Source of the DNA: Thiocapsa bogorovii
GTDB taxonomy: Bacteria; Pseudomonadota; Gammaproteobacteria; Chromatiales; Chromatiaceae
Assembly (NCBI RefSeq): GCF_021228795.1
Contig: NZ_CP089309.1
Coordinates: forward strand, 5,391,501-5,455,500
DNA length: 64,000 nt
Direction: 5' to 3'
Made by a program: the position numbers and the translations under genes. Shown piece by piece: positions 43,715 through 55,993 of the stretch (within the stretch, counting starts at the first letter, position 1; the number at the start of each line of letters is the position of its first letter). The notes beneath the pieces were generated by a model. It did no database searches. It was not told the origin of the DNA and worked only from the letters and a program-made list of their open reading frames with translations.

Positions 43715-43897
43715 TGCCGAAGTCGATTCGCTTGAAAGCACTCGAAAACGACCGTCAATCGAACAGCGTTTCGGGCTATAGTTGAGGCCGTTACTCGGCT
43801 CCCGCCTCGCTTCGGGCTGCGCCAGCCGCCGAGTCGGAGTAAGGCGCAGCTCGGCCGCGTTGCCGGCCTCCTCTACCCACCAATCCGGGAAAGCTCG

Positions 43898-47500
<3,603 letters not shown>

Positions 47501-47506
<6 letters not shown>

Positions 47507-47592
47507 ACCGCGCCCGGTGAGATCTGCGTCGTGTGTTGGATTGGCTTGACCGCGCCAGCTCCAAGAACTGTCGGAGCTGGCGCGGTTTAAGG
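47501..47592 (+). terminator. Nested hairpin after nifJ, TAAACCGCG-type element
   Basis: An inner stem of 13 perfect pairs (47550-47562 with 47573-47585, GGAGCTGGCGCGG side) has a 10-base loop and is followed by TTTAA. Outer ends CCTTAAACCGCGCC (47501-47514) and GGCGCGGTTTAAGG (47579-47592) are also perfect inverted repeats, so two alternative structures compete. The left end covers the nifJ stop codon. A related element is at 41090-41175. Confidence 0.65.
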
Positions 47593-47750
47593 AATTAAAG
47601 GAGATTTGTTTTGAACCGCATCTTCACAAAGGGCGGACAGACGATGAAGCCAGACACAACATGAAAATGACGCATTTCACTCTGGACGCGTTTCAGATGT
47701 TCACCGGGAGCCGCGTATCGCGCGAGCGGGGGCATCGGGCCCCGCCACAA

Positions 47751-47769
47751 CCGGGGCGGAACGCCCCGG
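47751..47769 (+). promoter_or_regulatory. Hairpin in the leader of the dihydroorotate dehydrogenase-like gene
   Basis: CCGGGGCG and CGCCCCGG form an 8-bp stem with a 3-base loop, about 70 bases upstream of ATG 47837. The rest of the gap 47593-47836 shows no supported gene. Confidence 0.4.
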
Positions 47770-47836
47770 CCCTTGTCGCGACCACTCCCCTCGATCACCG
47801 TCGGGTGACCCCTTATTCTTTGCCGGAGCAATCGCT

Positions 47837-48853
47837 ATGGATCTCACGACCAACTATCTCGGGCTGACGATCAAGAATCCCCTGGTTCCTTCCGCCTCGC
47901 CGCTGTCCAAGAGCGTCGCCATCGCGCGCGAGCTCGAAGACCACGGCGCCGCGGCCATCATCATGTGGTCACTCTTCGAAGAGGCCGTCACCGCCGAGTC
48001 CGAGAGCATGGTGCGCTTTCTGCACCACCAGGACATCGGCTTCGGCGAGGCCGAGAGCGGCTTTCTGCCCGCTCATCAGGACTTCGAGGGCGCACTCGAG
48101 CGCTATCTGGACAACATCCGCAAGCTCAAGGACGCACTCGACATCCCCGTCATCGCCAGCCTCAACGGCGTCACGCCCGGCGGTTGGATCAAGCACGCAA
48201 CCGAGCTGCAGCAGGCCGGGGCCGACGCCCTCGAGCTCAATGTCTACTATGTCGCCGGCGATGTGACCCAAACCGGGCTTCAGGTCGAGGAGCGTTACCT
48301 CGACCTCCTGCGCGCGCTTCGCGGGCACATCCAGATCCCGATCAACATGAAGCTCTCCCCGAGCTTCAGCTCGATCGGCAACTTCGTCGGCCAGGTCGCG
48401 GCAGCAGGCGCCAACGGAGTGGCCCTCTTCAATCGCTTCTATCAGCCCGACATCAACATCGACAGCCTGCGTCTGCAATCGAGCCTGCACCCCTCGACCT
48501 CCGCCGAGGCCCTGCTCGCCATGCGCTGGATCGCCATCCTTTACGGACGTTTCGACGGCCTCTCGCTCGGCGCGACCGGCGGCGTACACACCTCGGCGGA
48601 CGCCATCAAGCTCCTGCTCGCAGGCGCCGACGTCGTGCACCTGTGCAGCGCGCTCCTCGGCAAAGGACCGGCTTATACGGCGCAGATCCTCGCGGGGATC
48701 CAAGACTGGATGGAGGAACAGGGATTCGAGTCAGTGGAAGACTTCCGCGGCCGCGTCAGCGCCATCTCGGTCCCGAACCCGGCGGAGCTCGAGCGCGCCA
48801 ACTACGTCAACATCCTGGACAGCTACAGCTTCTCGCCGGGTGTGATGGTTTAG
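47837..48853 (+). CDS. Dihydroorotate dehydrogenase-like FMN protein
   Basis: A 338-residue TIM-barrel flavoprotein of the DHOD-like group that often neighbours nifJ in cyanobacteria and phototrophs. It has MDLTTNYLGLTIKNPLVPSA, VIASLNGVTPGGWIKHATEL, LELNVYY, PINMKLSPSFSSIGNF and the phosphate-binding GATGGVHTSADAIKLLLAGA. It lacks the usual loop wording of true PyrD, so dihydroorotate may not be the substrate. Its link with PFOR suggests a redox or pyruvate-related role, which is not established. Confidence 0.88.
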   Translation: MDLTTNYLGLTIKNPLVPSASPLSKSVAIARELEDHGAAAIIMWSLFEEAVTAESESMVRFLHHQDIGFGEAESGFLPAHQDFEGALERYLDNIRKLKDALDIPVIASLNGVTPGGWIKHATELQQAGADALELNVYYVAGDVTQTGLQVEERYLDLLRALRGHIQIPINMKLSPSFSSIGNFVGQVAAAGANGVALFNRFYQPDINIDSLRLQSSLHPSTSAEALLAMRWIAILYGRFDGLSLGATGGVHTSADAIKLLLAGADVVHLCSALLGKGPAYTAQILAGIQDWMEEQGFESVEDFRGRVSAISVPNPAELERANYVNILDSYSFSPGVMV

Positions 48854-48877
48854 CCAAGCTGGCTTAACGCGAGACTC

Positions 48878-48901
48878 GTGACACCCTCTCCGCGGTGTCA
48901 C
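48878..48901 (+). terminator. Hairpin downstream of the DHOD-like gene
   Basis: GTGACACC and GGTGTCAC form an 8-bp stem with an 8-base loop, 25 bases after the stop. No T-run follows, so it may end transcription weakly or protect the message. Confidence 0.5.
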
Positions 48902-49039
48902 GCATGTCCTATGGCGCTCTGCGCCACGTAAGACGATGGCCGGAGTCAGGAGCAAGGCTAAACTGGGACCAAGGGTCGGCTGCGATTGGTCTACCCTTGA
49001 GACTGAATAACGATAGATTCATCCTGCCTGGCGACGCAG

Positions 49040-49843
49040 ATGCCGCACCGACCAAGCACCGATCCACAGGGTCCGTTTCACGTCGACCAACTCCGTGAGG
49101 GGGATCGCTACGAGCTCTCCAATGGCCATCCGATCTATTGCGCCCCGTCCGATCGCGACCATGCAGGATCGAATCTGATCGGCGCAGCGGCGCTGGAGAC
49201 CGATCCGGATGTCGAATGGGCCGGTGTCGATGCCGGTTTCGCGCCGGATTCGGGCACACTGCGGGCGCCCGACGTGGCGATCGGCCCCGCGGGCACGGAA
49301 CGAGGTTGGATCCCGGGCGCGCCGCCATTGGCGGTCGAGTATGCCGCGCGCGGGCAGGACGAGCAGGAGTTGCAAGACAAGGTCGCTGAGTTGTTGCAGA
49401 GTGGCACGCAGCAGGTCTGGGTCGTGCGTCTGATCGGTCCGCGACGGGTCGAGGTCTATCGCCCCGGCGAAGCAATGCGCGTCGTCGGTCCCGGTGAAAT
49501 CCTGAGCGCGCCGGGCCTATTGCGCAACCCGGTCCCGGTCGAGGCCCTCTACGACCGCGATGCCGCGCATCGCGCCGCACTTCGCAATCTGCTGCAGCGC
49601 GAGGGGTACGAGAGTCTGGACGCCGTGCGTCAAGCCGGCGTAGCGGATGGAATCAACCAAGGCATTAACCAGGGCATCAATCAAGGCACCGCCGAGTCGA
49701 TCCTCGCCCTGCTCGCCGAGCGTGGGCTCGTCGTCGATCCACCGACACGCGAACGCATCCTCGGCGAGCAAGATCCGGGGCAGTTGAGACGTTGGCTCAT
49801 CGCTGCAACGCAGGTCCAGGAGGCGACGAGGCTGTTCGAATAG
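49040..49843 (+). CDS. Uma2-family endonuclease-like protein with INQG repeats
   Basis: A 267-residue protein with a Uma2-type PD-(D/E)XK fold: APDVAIG supplies the Asp, LAVEYAARGQDEQELQDKVAEL supplies Glu and Lys, and GTQQVWVV is the closing strand. The C-terminal third is helical and contains three exact GINQ units (nucleotides 49649-49684), a short tandem repeat with varying third bases. Uma2 proteins are very common in cyanobacteria and Chromatiaceae; their biology is unsettled. It is convergent with the methyltransferase gene across the 26-bp inverted repeat. Confidence 0.85.
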   Translation: MPHRPSTDPQGPFHVDQLREGDRYELSNGHPIYCAPSDRDHAGSNLIGAAALETDPDVEWAGVDAGFAPDSGTLRAPDVAIGPAGTERGWIPGAPPLAVEYAARGQDEQELQDKVAELLQSGTQQVWVVRLIGPRRVEVYRPGEAMRVVGPGEILSAPGLLRNPVPVEALYDRDAAHRAALRNLLQREGYESLDAVRQAGVADGINQGINQGINQGTAESILALLAERGLVVDPPTRERILGEQDPGQLRRWLIAATQVQEATRLFE

Positions 49844-49923
49844 CCAGCGCTCGGGAACCAATGTAAACACAGCCGCCTTTGCGGTTGGAATGCTCCGTTT
49901 CCGCGTCCGGTCGAGAGGCCGCA

Positions 49924-50023
49924 CCCGGGATAGTCGACTTGCAGTCGACCCCGCTGGCCGTCAGACCGGCGGTGGAAGGAAACGATGCCGGGAAGATGTC
50001 GACTGCAAGTCGACTATCCCGGG
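49924..50023. repeat. Perfect 26-bp inverted repeat element
   Basis: The arms at 49924-49949 and 49998-50023 are exact reverse complements (each contains GTCGACT, a TGC or GCA centre, and AGTCGAC, plus ATCCCGGG). They enclose 48 bases. Each arm is itself nearly palindromic. The element lies between convergent genes, and the right arm covers the last codons and stop of the methyltransferase gene. It may be a MITE or a two-way terminator. Confidence 0.75.
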
Positions 50024-52656
50024 AGGGCGTCGAGAAACCGCTCGACCGGCACGCACTTGGGTACGAGCCGACCGGTTGGGCCCGGCAGCATCAACACCAC
50101 CTGACGGCTCTGATCCGGCCCATAACTCACATGGATCGGCTTGTCGTTGCCGTAGAAGTACAGTCGATCGAACGGCGTCTCCGCGACAACCCAACGGGCC
50201 ACTTCGAGCATATCCTCGTCCTCGACCAGAAAATCCACCGCGGCGCCCAGCCGCGAACAGATGGGATGACCCAGCCGATTGCGCTCGTGCGCGGCGTGCT
50301 GATCGCGCTTCGGATCGATCCGCCCTGGGATCGCCTTCGCCAGCGGCGCCGAGCAGAATCCATACGTCAGGCGGATCATCCCGAAATACTCGATCACCGG
50401 GTCCAGGACCTGCGTGGCTAGATCGCACAGCGCCGTGTAGGACTCGGGTTGCTCGGGACGGTTGACCTGCCCAGTGGCGGCCTGCGTCTCGCCGCATTCG
50501 ATCAATTGACGGTAGGTGAGCGAACGCCCGCAGGGTGCGTCCGGCTCGGGGATCGTCCGCGAGCGCACCAGTGCGTTGTCCGCGATCGTCCAACGCTGTC
50601 GCTCCAGCAACGCATCAAAAGCACCCGGCGCCGGCCCATAGCCCGACTCCGGCAGCACACCGAGCGCATCGAGCGCCTCGTCGAATGCGAGCTGCTCCGG
50701 ATACCCGTCGCATTCCTCGTTGATATAGCGTGACTTGCGATACAGATACGGCGGCTCGAAGTCCTCGCCGTAGGCGAAATAATCGATGTCCTGCTCCCGC
50801 AGCTTGATCTTCACCCGCTCGACCATCCGCGGCAGCACCCGCCCATCGAAATCGTCATACCGCATCAGGCTCAGCTTGCCCGAGCCAATATGGATCTTCA
50901 CCAAATCCGCCTCGCGGATATCGCCGTAGAGCATGGACGCGGCGCCGACATAGACCCGCAAGAGCGCCGGGAGCTGCTCGACCAACCGGCTATGCAGTTG
51001 CAGCGAGGCGCCCGGATCGAGCCAGCCCAACCCGTGCTCGGCGGCCGCTCGGCAGGCGTCGGCGATCGCCTCGGTGTCCGCAATCCGAAAGAGCTGTGTG
51101 CGACCGGCCTCCAATGCGGCCGGGTAATCGCCGAAGAAGGCCTTGATGTCGCGCTGCAAGCCGGCGTCCAAATGCCTGTAGGCGCGCCGCCGACTGAACT
51201 GCTGAAGCGCGAAATAGACCTCCAGGTCGGCGATGCGCGCCTGCTCGGCCTGCGCCAGTGCGGCTTGCGCACCAACCGGTCCCTTCTGCTCGGCAAGGAA
51301 ACGCAGCGCCTTGCCGAGACTGCCGAAACCCTCGATCAGGGGCAGCAGATCATCGACCTCGCTCTTATCCGGCGTGCGTCCCAGATGCAGCCAGGTCTCC
51401 CAAAGGCGCTCCAACGGCTCGCGATAGGCGTCGTAGCGCTCCGCCGCACGATCGCGCCGAGCCGGCCGATCGCGCGGCGTCGGCGCGGGGCGCGTGCTCG
51501 GCACCCGAAGCGGATTGCGCCGGCGGCTGTAGCGCTCCACAAGAAACCGCTGCTCCGCGTCCTTGTCTCGAAACACATAGAGCACGCCCGGCGCGACCGG
51601 GATCGGTTCCTCGTCCAGCACCTGCTCCAGATACGCCTTGATCTCGGACTGGGTGTAGTAGCGCTGGAAGGTGCCGCGCTGCGTCATCACACCGTCGCGA
51701 AACCGTTCCCCGCGCGGGTCGTTTTGGTTGGTCAGCATGACCGACACCACCATCAGCCGCTCGGCGAGCGACCAGGCCCGGGTCAAGGCCACCAGCCGCT
51801 CGTCGAAGTCTTCGATAACGTTGATCACGAAGCCGAGATTGACGATATCGGCCGCGGCGATCGGCTCGTCCGGCGCGAAATAGGGATCCCATCCGGAGGC
51901 GTCCAGTCCGTTCTCGCGCAAGCCGCGAACATCGTCGCCGCGTCCGCAGCCGTAGTCGAACAGCCGATAGCGGCCATTCAAGAAGCCATGCCGCGCGAGT
52001 GTCTGCACCGGCGCCGAGAAACCGTAGCGGACCATCGCGGTGCGGTGTCGCGCCGCCTCCCAATCGAGCGCACCGCCCAGTCCGACGACGTCGCGAGACA
52101 AGACCCCGCCCTCCCCCGCCTCGACCCCGGCCAAGTCCCCCTCGACCGCGTCGCCCGCAACACCGTCGAGATTGCCGATCGGGATCAGCGTATGCCCTTC
52201 GATCCGGTACCCGGCATCCGCGACCAGCGCCTCCCACTGACGCCGATAGCCGATGCGTTTGGGATCATCGAACAGCCCGATCGATTCGGCTTGCTCGGTC
52301 AGGGCGACATACTCTGCACGGCCGGGATAATCGCCCGGCAGCAAAAGCTCCTTGCGATGCAGGATGGGTGGATTCAGCGAGTCTTCGTAAGTGCGATAGC
52401 CCGTCTCGCCGGTGGTAAGATCCACCCGCCAGCTCTCCTTCAGGGCCGGGAAGGGGGTCTCGAAAAAATCCGGATAGTTGAGAAATGCCACCTCGGAGCC
52501 GTCCTCGGCAACGCGCACGACATTGAATGCGGGCTCGACCGACGCCCGAAGCATCTCCAAGGCCGCGGCCACGCCGCTCGTCAACGCGGGCTCGGCGCTG
52601 TCGAGCAGCGTTCGATGCAGGTAACGCCGTCCCGCGACCGCCTTTCCGGAACCCAT
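50014..52656 (-). CDS. DNA phosphorothioation-associated methyltransferase with C-terminal M15-like domain
   Basis: An 880-residue protein of the Dnd-associated putative methyltransferase group. The N-terminal part has GRRYLHRTLLDS and HRTAMVRYGFSAPVQ. A SAM-binding fold lies near 230-260 (LFDYGCGRGDDVRGLRENGL, then GWDPYF). A long helical middle part (400-700) follows. The end (about 700-870) resembles peptidase M15/hedgehog-type domains (GHPICSRLGAAVDFLVED, then PIHVSYGP), though the first zinc His is not at the canonical place. No dndBCDE genes are in the window. Its start is 7 bases after a Uma2 gene. The biochemical activity is unproven. Confidence 0.8.
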   Translation of the reverse strand: MGSGKAVAGRRYLHRTLLDSAEPALTSGVAAALEMLRASVEPAFNVVRVAEDGSEVAFLNYPDFFETPFPALKESWRVDLTTGETGYRTYEDSLNPPILHRKELLLPGDYPGRAEYVALTEQAESIGLFDDPKRIGYRRQWEALVADAGYRIEGHTLIPIGNLDGVAGDAVEGDLAGVEAGEGGVLSRDVVGLGGALDWEAARHRTAMVRYGFSAPVQTLARHGFLNGRYRLFDYGCGRGDDVRGLRENGLDASGWDPYFAPDEPIAAADIVNLGFVINVIEDFDERLVALTRAWSLAERLMVVSVMLTNQNDPRGERFRDGVMTQRGTFQRYYTQSEIKAYLEQVLDEEPIPVAPGVLYVFRDKDAEQRFLVERYSRRRNPLRVPSTRPAPTPRDRPARRDRAAERYDAYREPLERLWETWLHLGRTPDKSEVDDLLPLIEGFGSLGKALRFLAEQKGPVGAQAALAQAEQARIADLEVYFALQQFSRRRAYRHLDAGLQRDIKAFFGDYPAALEAGRTQLFRIADTEAIADACRAAAEHGLGWLDPGASLQLHSRLVEQLPALLRVYVGAASMLYGDIREADLVKIHIGSGKLSLMRYDDFDGRVLPRMVERVKIKLREQDIDYFAYGEDFEPPYLYRKSRYINEECDGYPEQLAFDEALDALGVLPESGYGPAPGAFDALLERQRWTIADNALVRSRTIPEPDAPCGRSLTYRQLIECGETQAATGQVNRPEQPESYTALCDLATQVLDPVIEYFGMIRLTYGFCSAPLAKAIPGRIDPKRDQHAAHERNRLGHPICSRLGAAVDFLVEDEDMLEVARWVVAETPFDRLYFYGNDKPIHVSYGPDQSRQVVLMLPGPTGRLVPKCVPVERFLDALPG

Positions 52657-52663
52657 CGGTTCG

Positions 52664-53263
52664 TCAGTCTCCCGTGCTCATCAACGGATCCGTCTCGGGA
52701 GCCGGCCAGTGGATCTCCAGACCATCGACCACGCCGACAGAGGTCTGTCCTTCCAAAGCCTGCACGTCCGGCTTTCCGTAAGCGCCGTCCGCACCGAGCC
52801 GATAGATGGTCAGCACGCGATCCGTCGGGTGCAACAGCCAGTATTCGCGGACGCCATGACGCTCGTAGAGTGCCCGCTTACGGACCTGATCATGGACTGC
52901 GCTCGACGGCGAGAGGATCTCGACGATCCAATCCGGCGCCCCGCGGCATCCCTTCACGTCGAGTTTATGCGGATCGCAGATCACGGCGAGATCGGGCTGC
53001 ACCACCGTGTCGACCCGAGCGTCGGACTCGTCGTGTTTCGGCAGACGCACGTCGAAGGGGGCGACATAGACCCGACAGCCGCTGCCCGCGAGTTTAGGGT
53101 GGATCTGCGCGGCCAGTTCGACCACAAACTCCTGATGCATTCGCGTCGGCGCAGGCGCCATGGCGAATGCTTCACCGTCGATCAGCTCCCAACGTTCATC
53201 CTCGGACCAGAGGCAATAGTCGCCGTAGGTGAAAGAACCGGTTTTGAGTGAGCTGTGAGGCAT
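52664..53263 (-). CDS. Uma2-family restriction-endonuclease-like protein
   Basis: A 199-residue protein of typical Uma2 length. It begins SFTYGDYCLWSEDERWELIDGEAFAM. The nuclease core has QPDLAVICDP (Asp), PDWIVEILSPSSAVHDQVRKRALYERHGVREYW (Glu, then Lys) and the final strand LTIYRL. It is complete, unlike many neighbours to its left. The methyltransferase gene begins 7 bases after its stop, so the two form one operon. Whether it cuts DNA in a modification-dependent way is a guess. Confidence 0.9.
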   Translation of the reverse strand: MPHSSLKTGSFTYGDYCLWSEDERWELIDGEAFAMAPAPTRMHQEFVVELAAQIHPKLAGSGCRVYVAPFDVRLPKHDESDARVDTVVQPDLAVICDPHKLDVKGCRGAPDWIVEILSPSSAVHDQVRKRALYERHGVREYWLLHPTDRVLTIYRLGADGAYGKPDVQALEGQTSVGVVDGLEIHWPAPETDPLMSTGD

Positions 53264-53382
53264 GACAGTCTCTCGGTTGCAACCTCGTCAACATAGAAAC
53301 AACTTGAGCATAGCGCCGGCCGGAAGGTTGGACGAGCCGGCGTGAAGTGCAACAAACCCTTGCGCCATCGCATCGGCAGCCA

Positions 53383-53523
53383 TCAACAGGGCGCCAATTG
53401 CAGGGCAAGCCACGCGAGCAGTTCCTGCCGGCGCTCCGTTCCCAATTGCTCGATCCGGGCCATGATCTCGTCCATGCTCATCTGATCGTAATGCGCGTTC
53501 AGCGCCTCGGACGGTCTCGGCAT
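53383..53523 (-). CDS. Possible small protein of 46 residues
   Basis: The frame reads MPRPSEALNAHYDQMSMDEI, then MARIEQLGTERRQELLAWLALQLAPC, with an amphipathic helix of the kind seen at the end of small antitoxins. No ribosome site was checked as strong, and its start overlaps the truncated TRAP gene on the other strand. It could be a real small gene or a remnant. The rest of 53264-53521 shows nothing. Confidence 0.35.
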   Translation of the reverse strand: MPRPSEALNAHYDQMSMDEIMARIEQLGTERRQELLAWLALQLAPC

Positions 53524-54178
53524 GCTCGACATGGCGCGCGAGATCTACCGCAAGTTCGGCCTGGTCTACGTCGCCCCGATCCAGCACGACGCGAACATCA
53601 TTCACTCCAAGAAGCCGGTCAATTCGCTGGCGGATCTGCAGGGTATGAAGATCCGCCTGCCGGGCGGCATGGTGGCTGAGGTGTATCAGAAATTCGGGGT
53701 TTCCACGGTGTCGCTGCCGGGCTCGAACATCTTCCCGGCGCTTGAGAAGGGCACCATCGATGCGGCGGATTATGTTGGCCCCGCGGTGAACTGGGACCTC
53801 GGGTTCGGCCAGGTGACCAAGTACATCCTGTTCGGCCCTCCGGGCACCATGTCCCTCTACCAGCCGGTCGACCTGATGGATCTCACGGTCAACGCCCGTG
53901 CCTGGGATCGGCTGACGCCGCAAATGCAGCAGTTCGTCGAGGAACAGGTCCACGCCTATTCGCTGCATCACTACGTCACCATCCAGAAGCGCAACATGGC
54001 CGCGATGGACGAGTTCCTGAAGAGCGGCAGCGAGGTCTCGCGCTTGAGCGGCGCGGACGTGATCGAGTTCCGCAAGGCGGCCATCCCGATCTGGTTCGAA
54101 TGGGCCAACAAGGATGCGGATGCCAAGCGGGTGTTCGACTTGCAGCTCAACGACATGAAGAACGACATCATGGTGTAA
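53522..54178 (+). pseudogene. TRAP transporter substrate-binding protein DctP, N-terminally truncated
   Basis: The frame of 218 residues is the C-terminal two thirds of a DctP/TakP-type protein: MLDMAREIYRKFGLVYVAPI, SLADLQGMKIRLPGGM, STVSLPGSNIFPALEKGTID and RLTPQMQQFVEEQ. Intact proteins have about 360 residues with a signal peptide. Here the first 130-140 residues and the export signal are missing, so it cannot reach the periplasm. It opens a wrecked dctPQM operon. A strong hairpin follows at 54237-54274. Confidence 0.85.
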
Positions 54179-54236
54179 GTCACGGAGGCGGATCTGAAGG
54201 GACTCGTCTGATCCGTCGACCGCAACGCGAACCGAT

Positions 54237-54274
54237 CCGGCTGTCGGGGCGACGGTATTCGCCCCGACAGCCGG
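54237..54274 (+). terminator. Hairpin after the dctP remnant
   Basis: A perfect 15-bp stem (CCGGCTGTCGGGGCG and its complement) with an 8-base loop lies 58 bases after the dctP stop. There is no T-run. The rest of the gap 54275-54651 shows no supported gene. Confidence 0.6.
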
Positions 54275-54651
54275 CATCGGGGCCGATGCCGGCATGACCA
54301 ACACAAGAGCTGGTTCGGGCCAAGCCCCGCAAATCGGCCGGAGAGTCGCGCGTCCCTCGTGATACCTCGCGGGGGCATCCTGCTGCCGCGAGGACTCGGT
54401 CCTTGGCGACCGCCTTTTGTGCCCGGGTTCGCCCTGCGGTCGCAGCCGTGCCCGACTCCCCGTTGGTCCGCCGGGCACGACAGCGCCCTCAAATGGCTTG
54501 ACGGCGTGTGGGATGCGCTCTGCATGTTGCCTCCGCGGCGTCGGGACTCCCGCCCCTTCGCCACTGCGGCAACACGCTCGCGCCCACGCCTACCCAAGAC
54601 TACGCGCCTTCGCTTCGCTCTCCATGGCGCGCAGCGCCGGAGGAGGAGTTC

Positions 54652-55159
54652 ATGTCCAATCCAGAGGGTTTCGGTTTCGTTGTCCCGCACTGGGGCTACT
54701 GGGGCTGGCTGATGCTGATGCCGCCGGTGTTGATGCTGTGGTCTGCGTACAGCGAGCGGCGCACCAAGAGCCGCTCCGAGCGCGGGGACGAAGAGGAGCA
54801 CGATCCTCTGGAGGTGCTCGCCGACGAGGATCCAACGGTCCATTCCGAGGGCAACGCCTTCACCCGCGTCATCGACTGGGTCTCGGAGCATTCAGGCATC
54901 TTCGTCGCGTTTTGGACCATCAACGCGGTGGTCGCCTACTTTTACGAGGTGGTCGCACGCTACCTGTTCAACGCGCCCACCATCTTCGAGTCCGCCGTTC
55001 GGCTATGCCCTCTTCTACATCAAGGGTGTCTGTCCACCCGAGGTGACCATAGCGACCATCTTCAAGTCGTCGCTGGTGTTCCTGGTGTTGCAGACCCTCG
55101 GATTGGTGCTGTGCATCCTGTTGCCGGGATTGATCCTCTGGCTGCCCGATGCGGTGTAA
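54652..55159 (+). pseudogene. dctQ-dctM deletion chimera
   Basis: From 54652 (GGAGGAG in front) the frame gives the N-terminal half of a TRAP small permease DctQ: GYWGWLMLMPPVLMLWSAYS, then VFAFWTINAV-like helices and FYEVVARYLFNAPTIFE. At about 54991 the homology jumps into a different frame that reads PPFGYALFYIKGVCPPEVTI and continues LVFLVLQTLGLVLCILLPGL to a TAA at 55157-55159. That is the C-terminus of the large permease DctM. The end of dctQ and most of dctM (over 1 kb) have been lost. Confidence 0.8.
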
Positions 55160-55186
55160 CCCTAAGCGGCCCGTAGCCCGTAGGGT

Positions 55187-55261
55187 GCGGTGAGGGACGA
55201 ACCGCACCGGGCGACGAAGGAACCGCACATCGGTGCGGTTCCTTCGTCACCACACCCTACA
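55187..55261. repeat. Palindromic MITE-like element
   Basis: An inner perfect 16-bp inverted repeat (GACGAAGGAACCGCAC and its complement, 4-base loop) is flanked by outer arms GTAGGGTGCGGTG and CACCACACCCTAC with one mismatch. It separates the dctM remnant from the truncated cysteine desulfurase gene and may have mediated the rearrangement. Confidence 0.7.
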
Positions 55262-55808
55262 GCACGTGTATATCAAGGGTGTCTGTCAATCGCCCGCGCG
55301 CAGGATAAGGCCGACCGCCTGCCTCGGCGATCGGCTGCATGACGCCTGTCTCGTTGTTGGTGTGCATCAGCGAAACCACGAGGGTATCGGGCCGCAGTGC
55401 CGCGAGGATGGGCTCGGGTGTCACCCAGCCGCCGCGGTTCGGCTTCACATAGGTGGTTTCCACAGCGTCGGATTCCAGACCTCGACAACATGCGAGCACG
55501 GCCTTGTGCTCGATCGCGGAGGTGACGACGTGTCGCCCCTGCGCGCGATGGGCCAAGGCGATACCACGCAGCGCGAGGTTGTTCGCCTCCGTCGCACCGG
55601 CCGTGAAAACGATCTCATCCGCATCACATCCGAGCTCCGCAGCGACCGCTGCGCGCGCGGCCTCGAGACGTTGCGCCGCCTCCCGGCCTTGCGGGTGGTT
55701 TGTCGAGGAGGGATTCCCTGGGACGTTGCGCAGGACATCGATCATGTCCTCGATGACGTTCGGATTGACCGCGGTGGTCGCGGCGGTATCGAAATAGAGC
55801 GGCTGCAT
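55257..55808 (-). pseudogene. Truncated NifS/IscS-like cysteine desulfurase
   Basis: The 183-residue frame is the N-terminal half of a class V aminotransferase cysteine desulfurase: MQPLYFDTAATTAVNPNVIE, FTAGATEANNLALRGIA, SAIEHKAVL (His that stacks on PLP) and VSLMHTNNETGVMQPIAE. Then it runs into foreign sequence (YPARGRLTDTLDIHVL). The PLP lysine and the catalytic Cys are missing, so it is inactive. IscS/NifS wording fits better than DndA. The truncation lies beside the MITE-like element and a copied piece of dctM. Confidence 0.82.
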
Positions 55809-55888
55809 GGCTTATGGTGCGTTGGGTGTCGACATCGGACGGTCGTCCGTGAATGGCAGCCAACTTATCTGCAGTCTCAACCAATAAG

Positions 55889-55947
55889 CAAGGCGCGGGG
55901 CGCCCATTGACCTGCCCTCGGCAAGTGAACGGGCGCCCCGCGCCTTG
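55889..55947 (-). terminator. Terminator-like hairpin of the actP operon
   Basis: A perfect 17-bp stem (55889-55905 with 55931-55947, CAAGGCGCGGGGCGCCC side) with a 25-base loop lies 46 bases beyond the end of actP on its strand. It could serve both directions. Confidence 0.65.
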
Positions 55948-55993
55948 TAAACCGACTCCCCCGTAACGCGGGGGATTGCAGCGATTTCGCGCC

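Noticed and set aside
49649-49684. The GINQ tandem repeat in the Uma2 protein as a novel element
   Set aside because: Short repeats of this type are common in the C-terminal helices of Uma2 and Rpn proteins and likely vary by slippage.
54179-54651. Open frames between the dctP and dctQ remnants
   Set aside because: They are GC-driven frames without motifs or ribosome sites.
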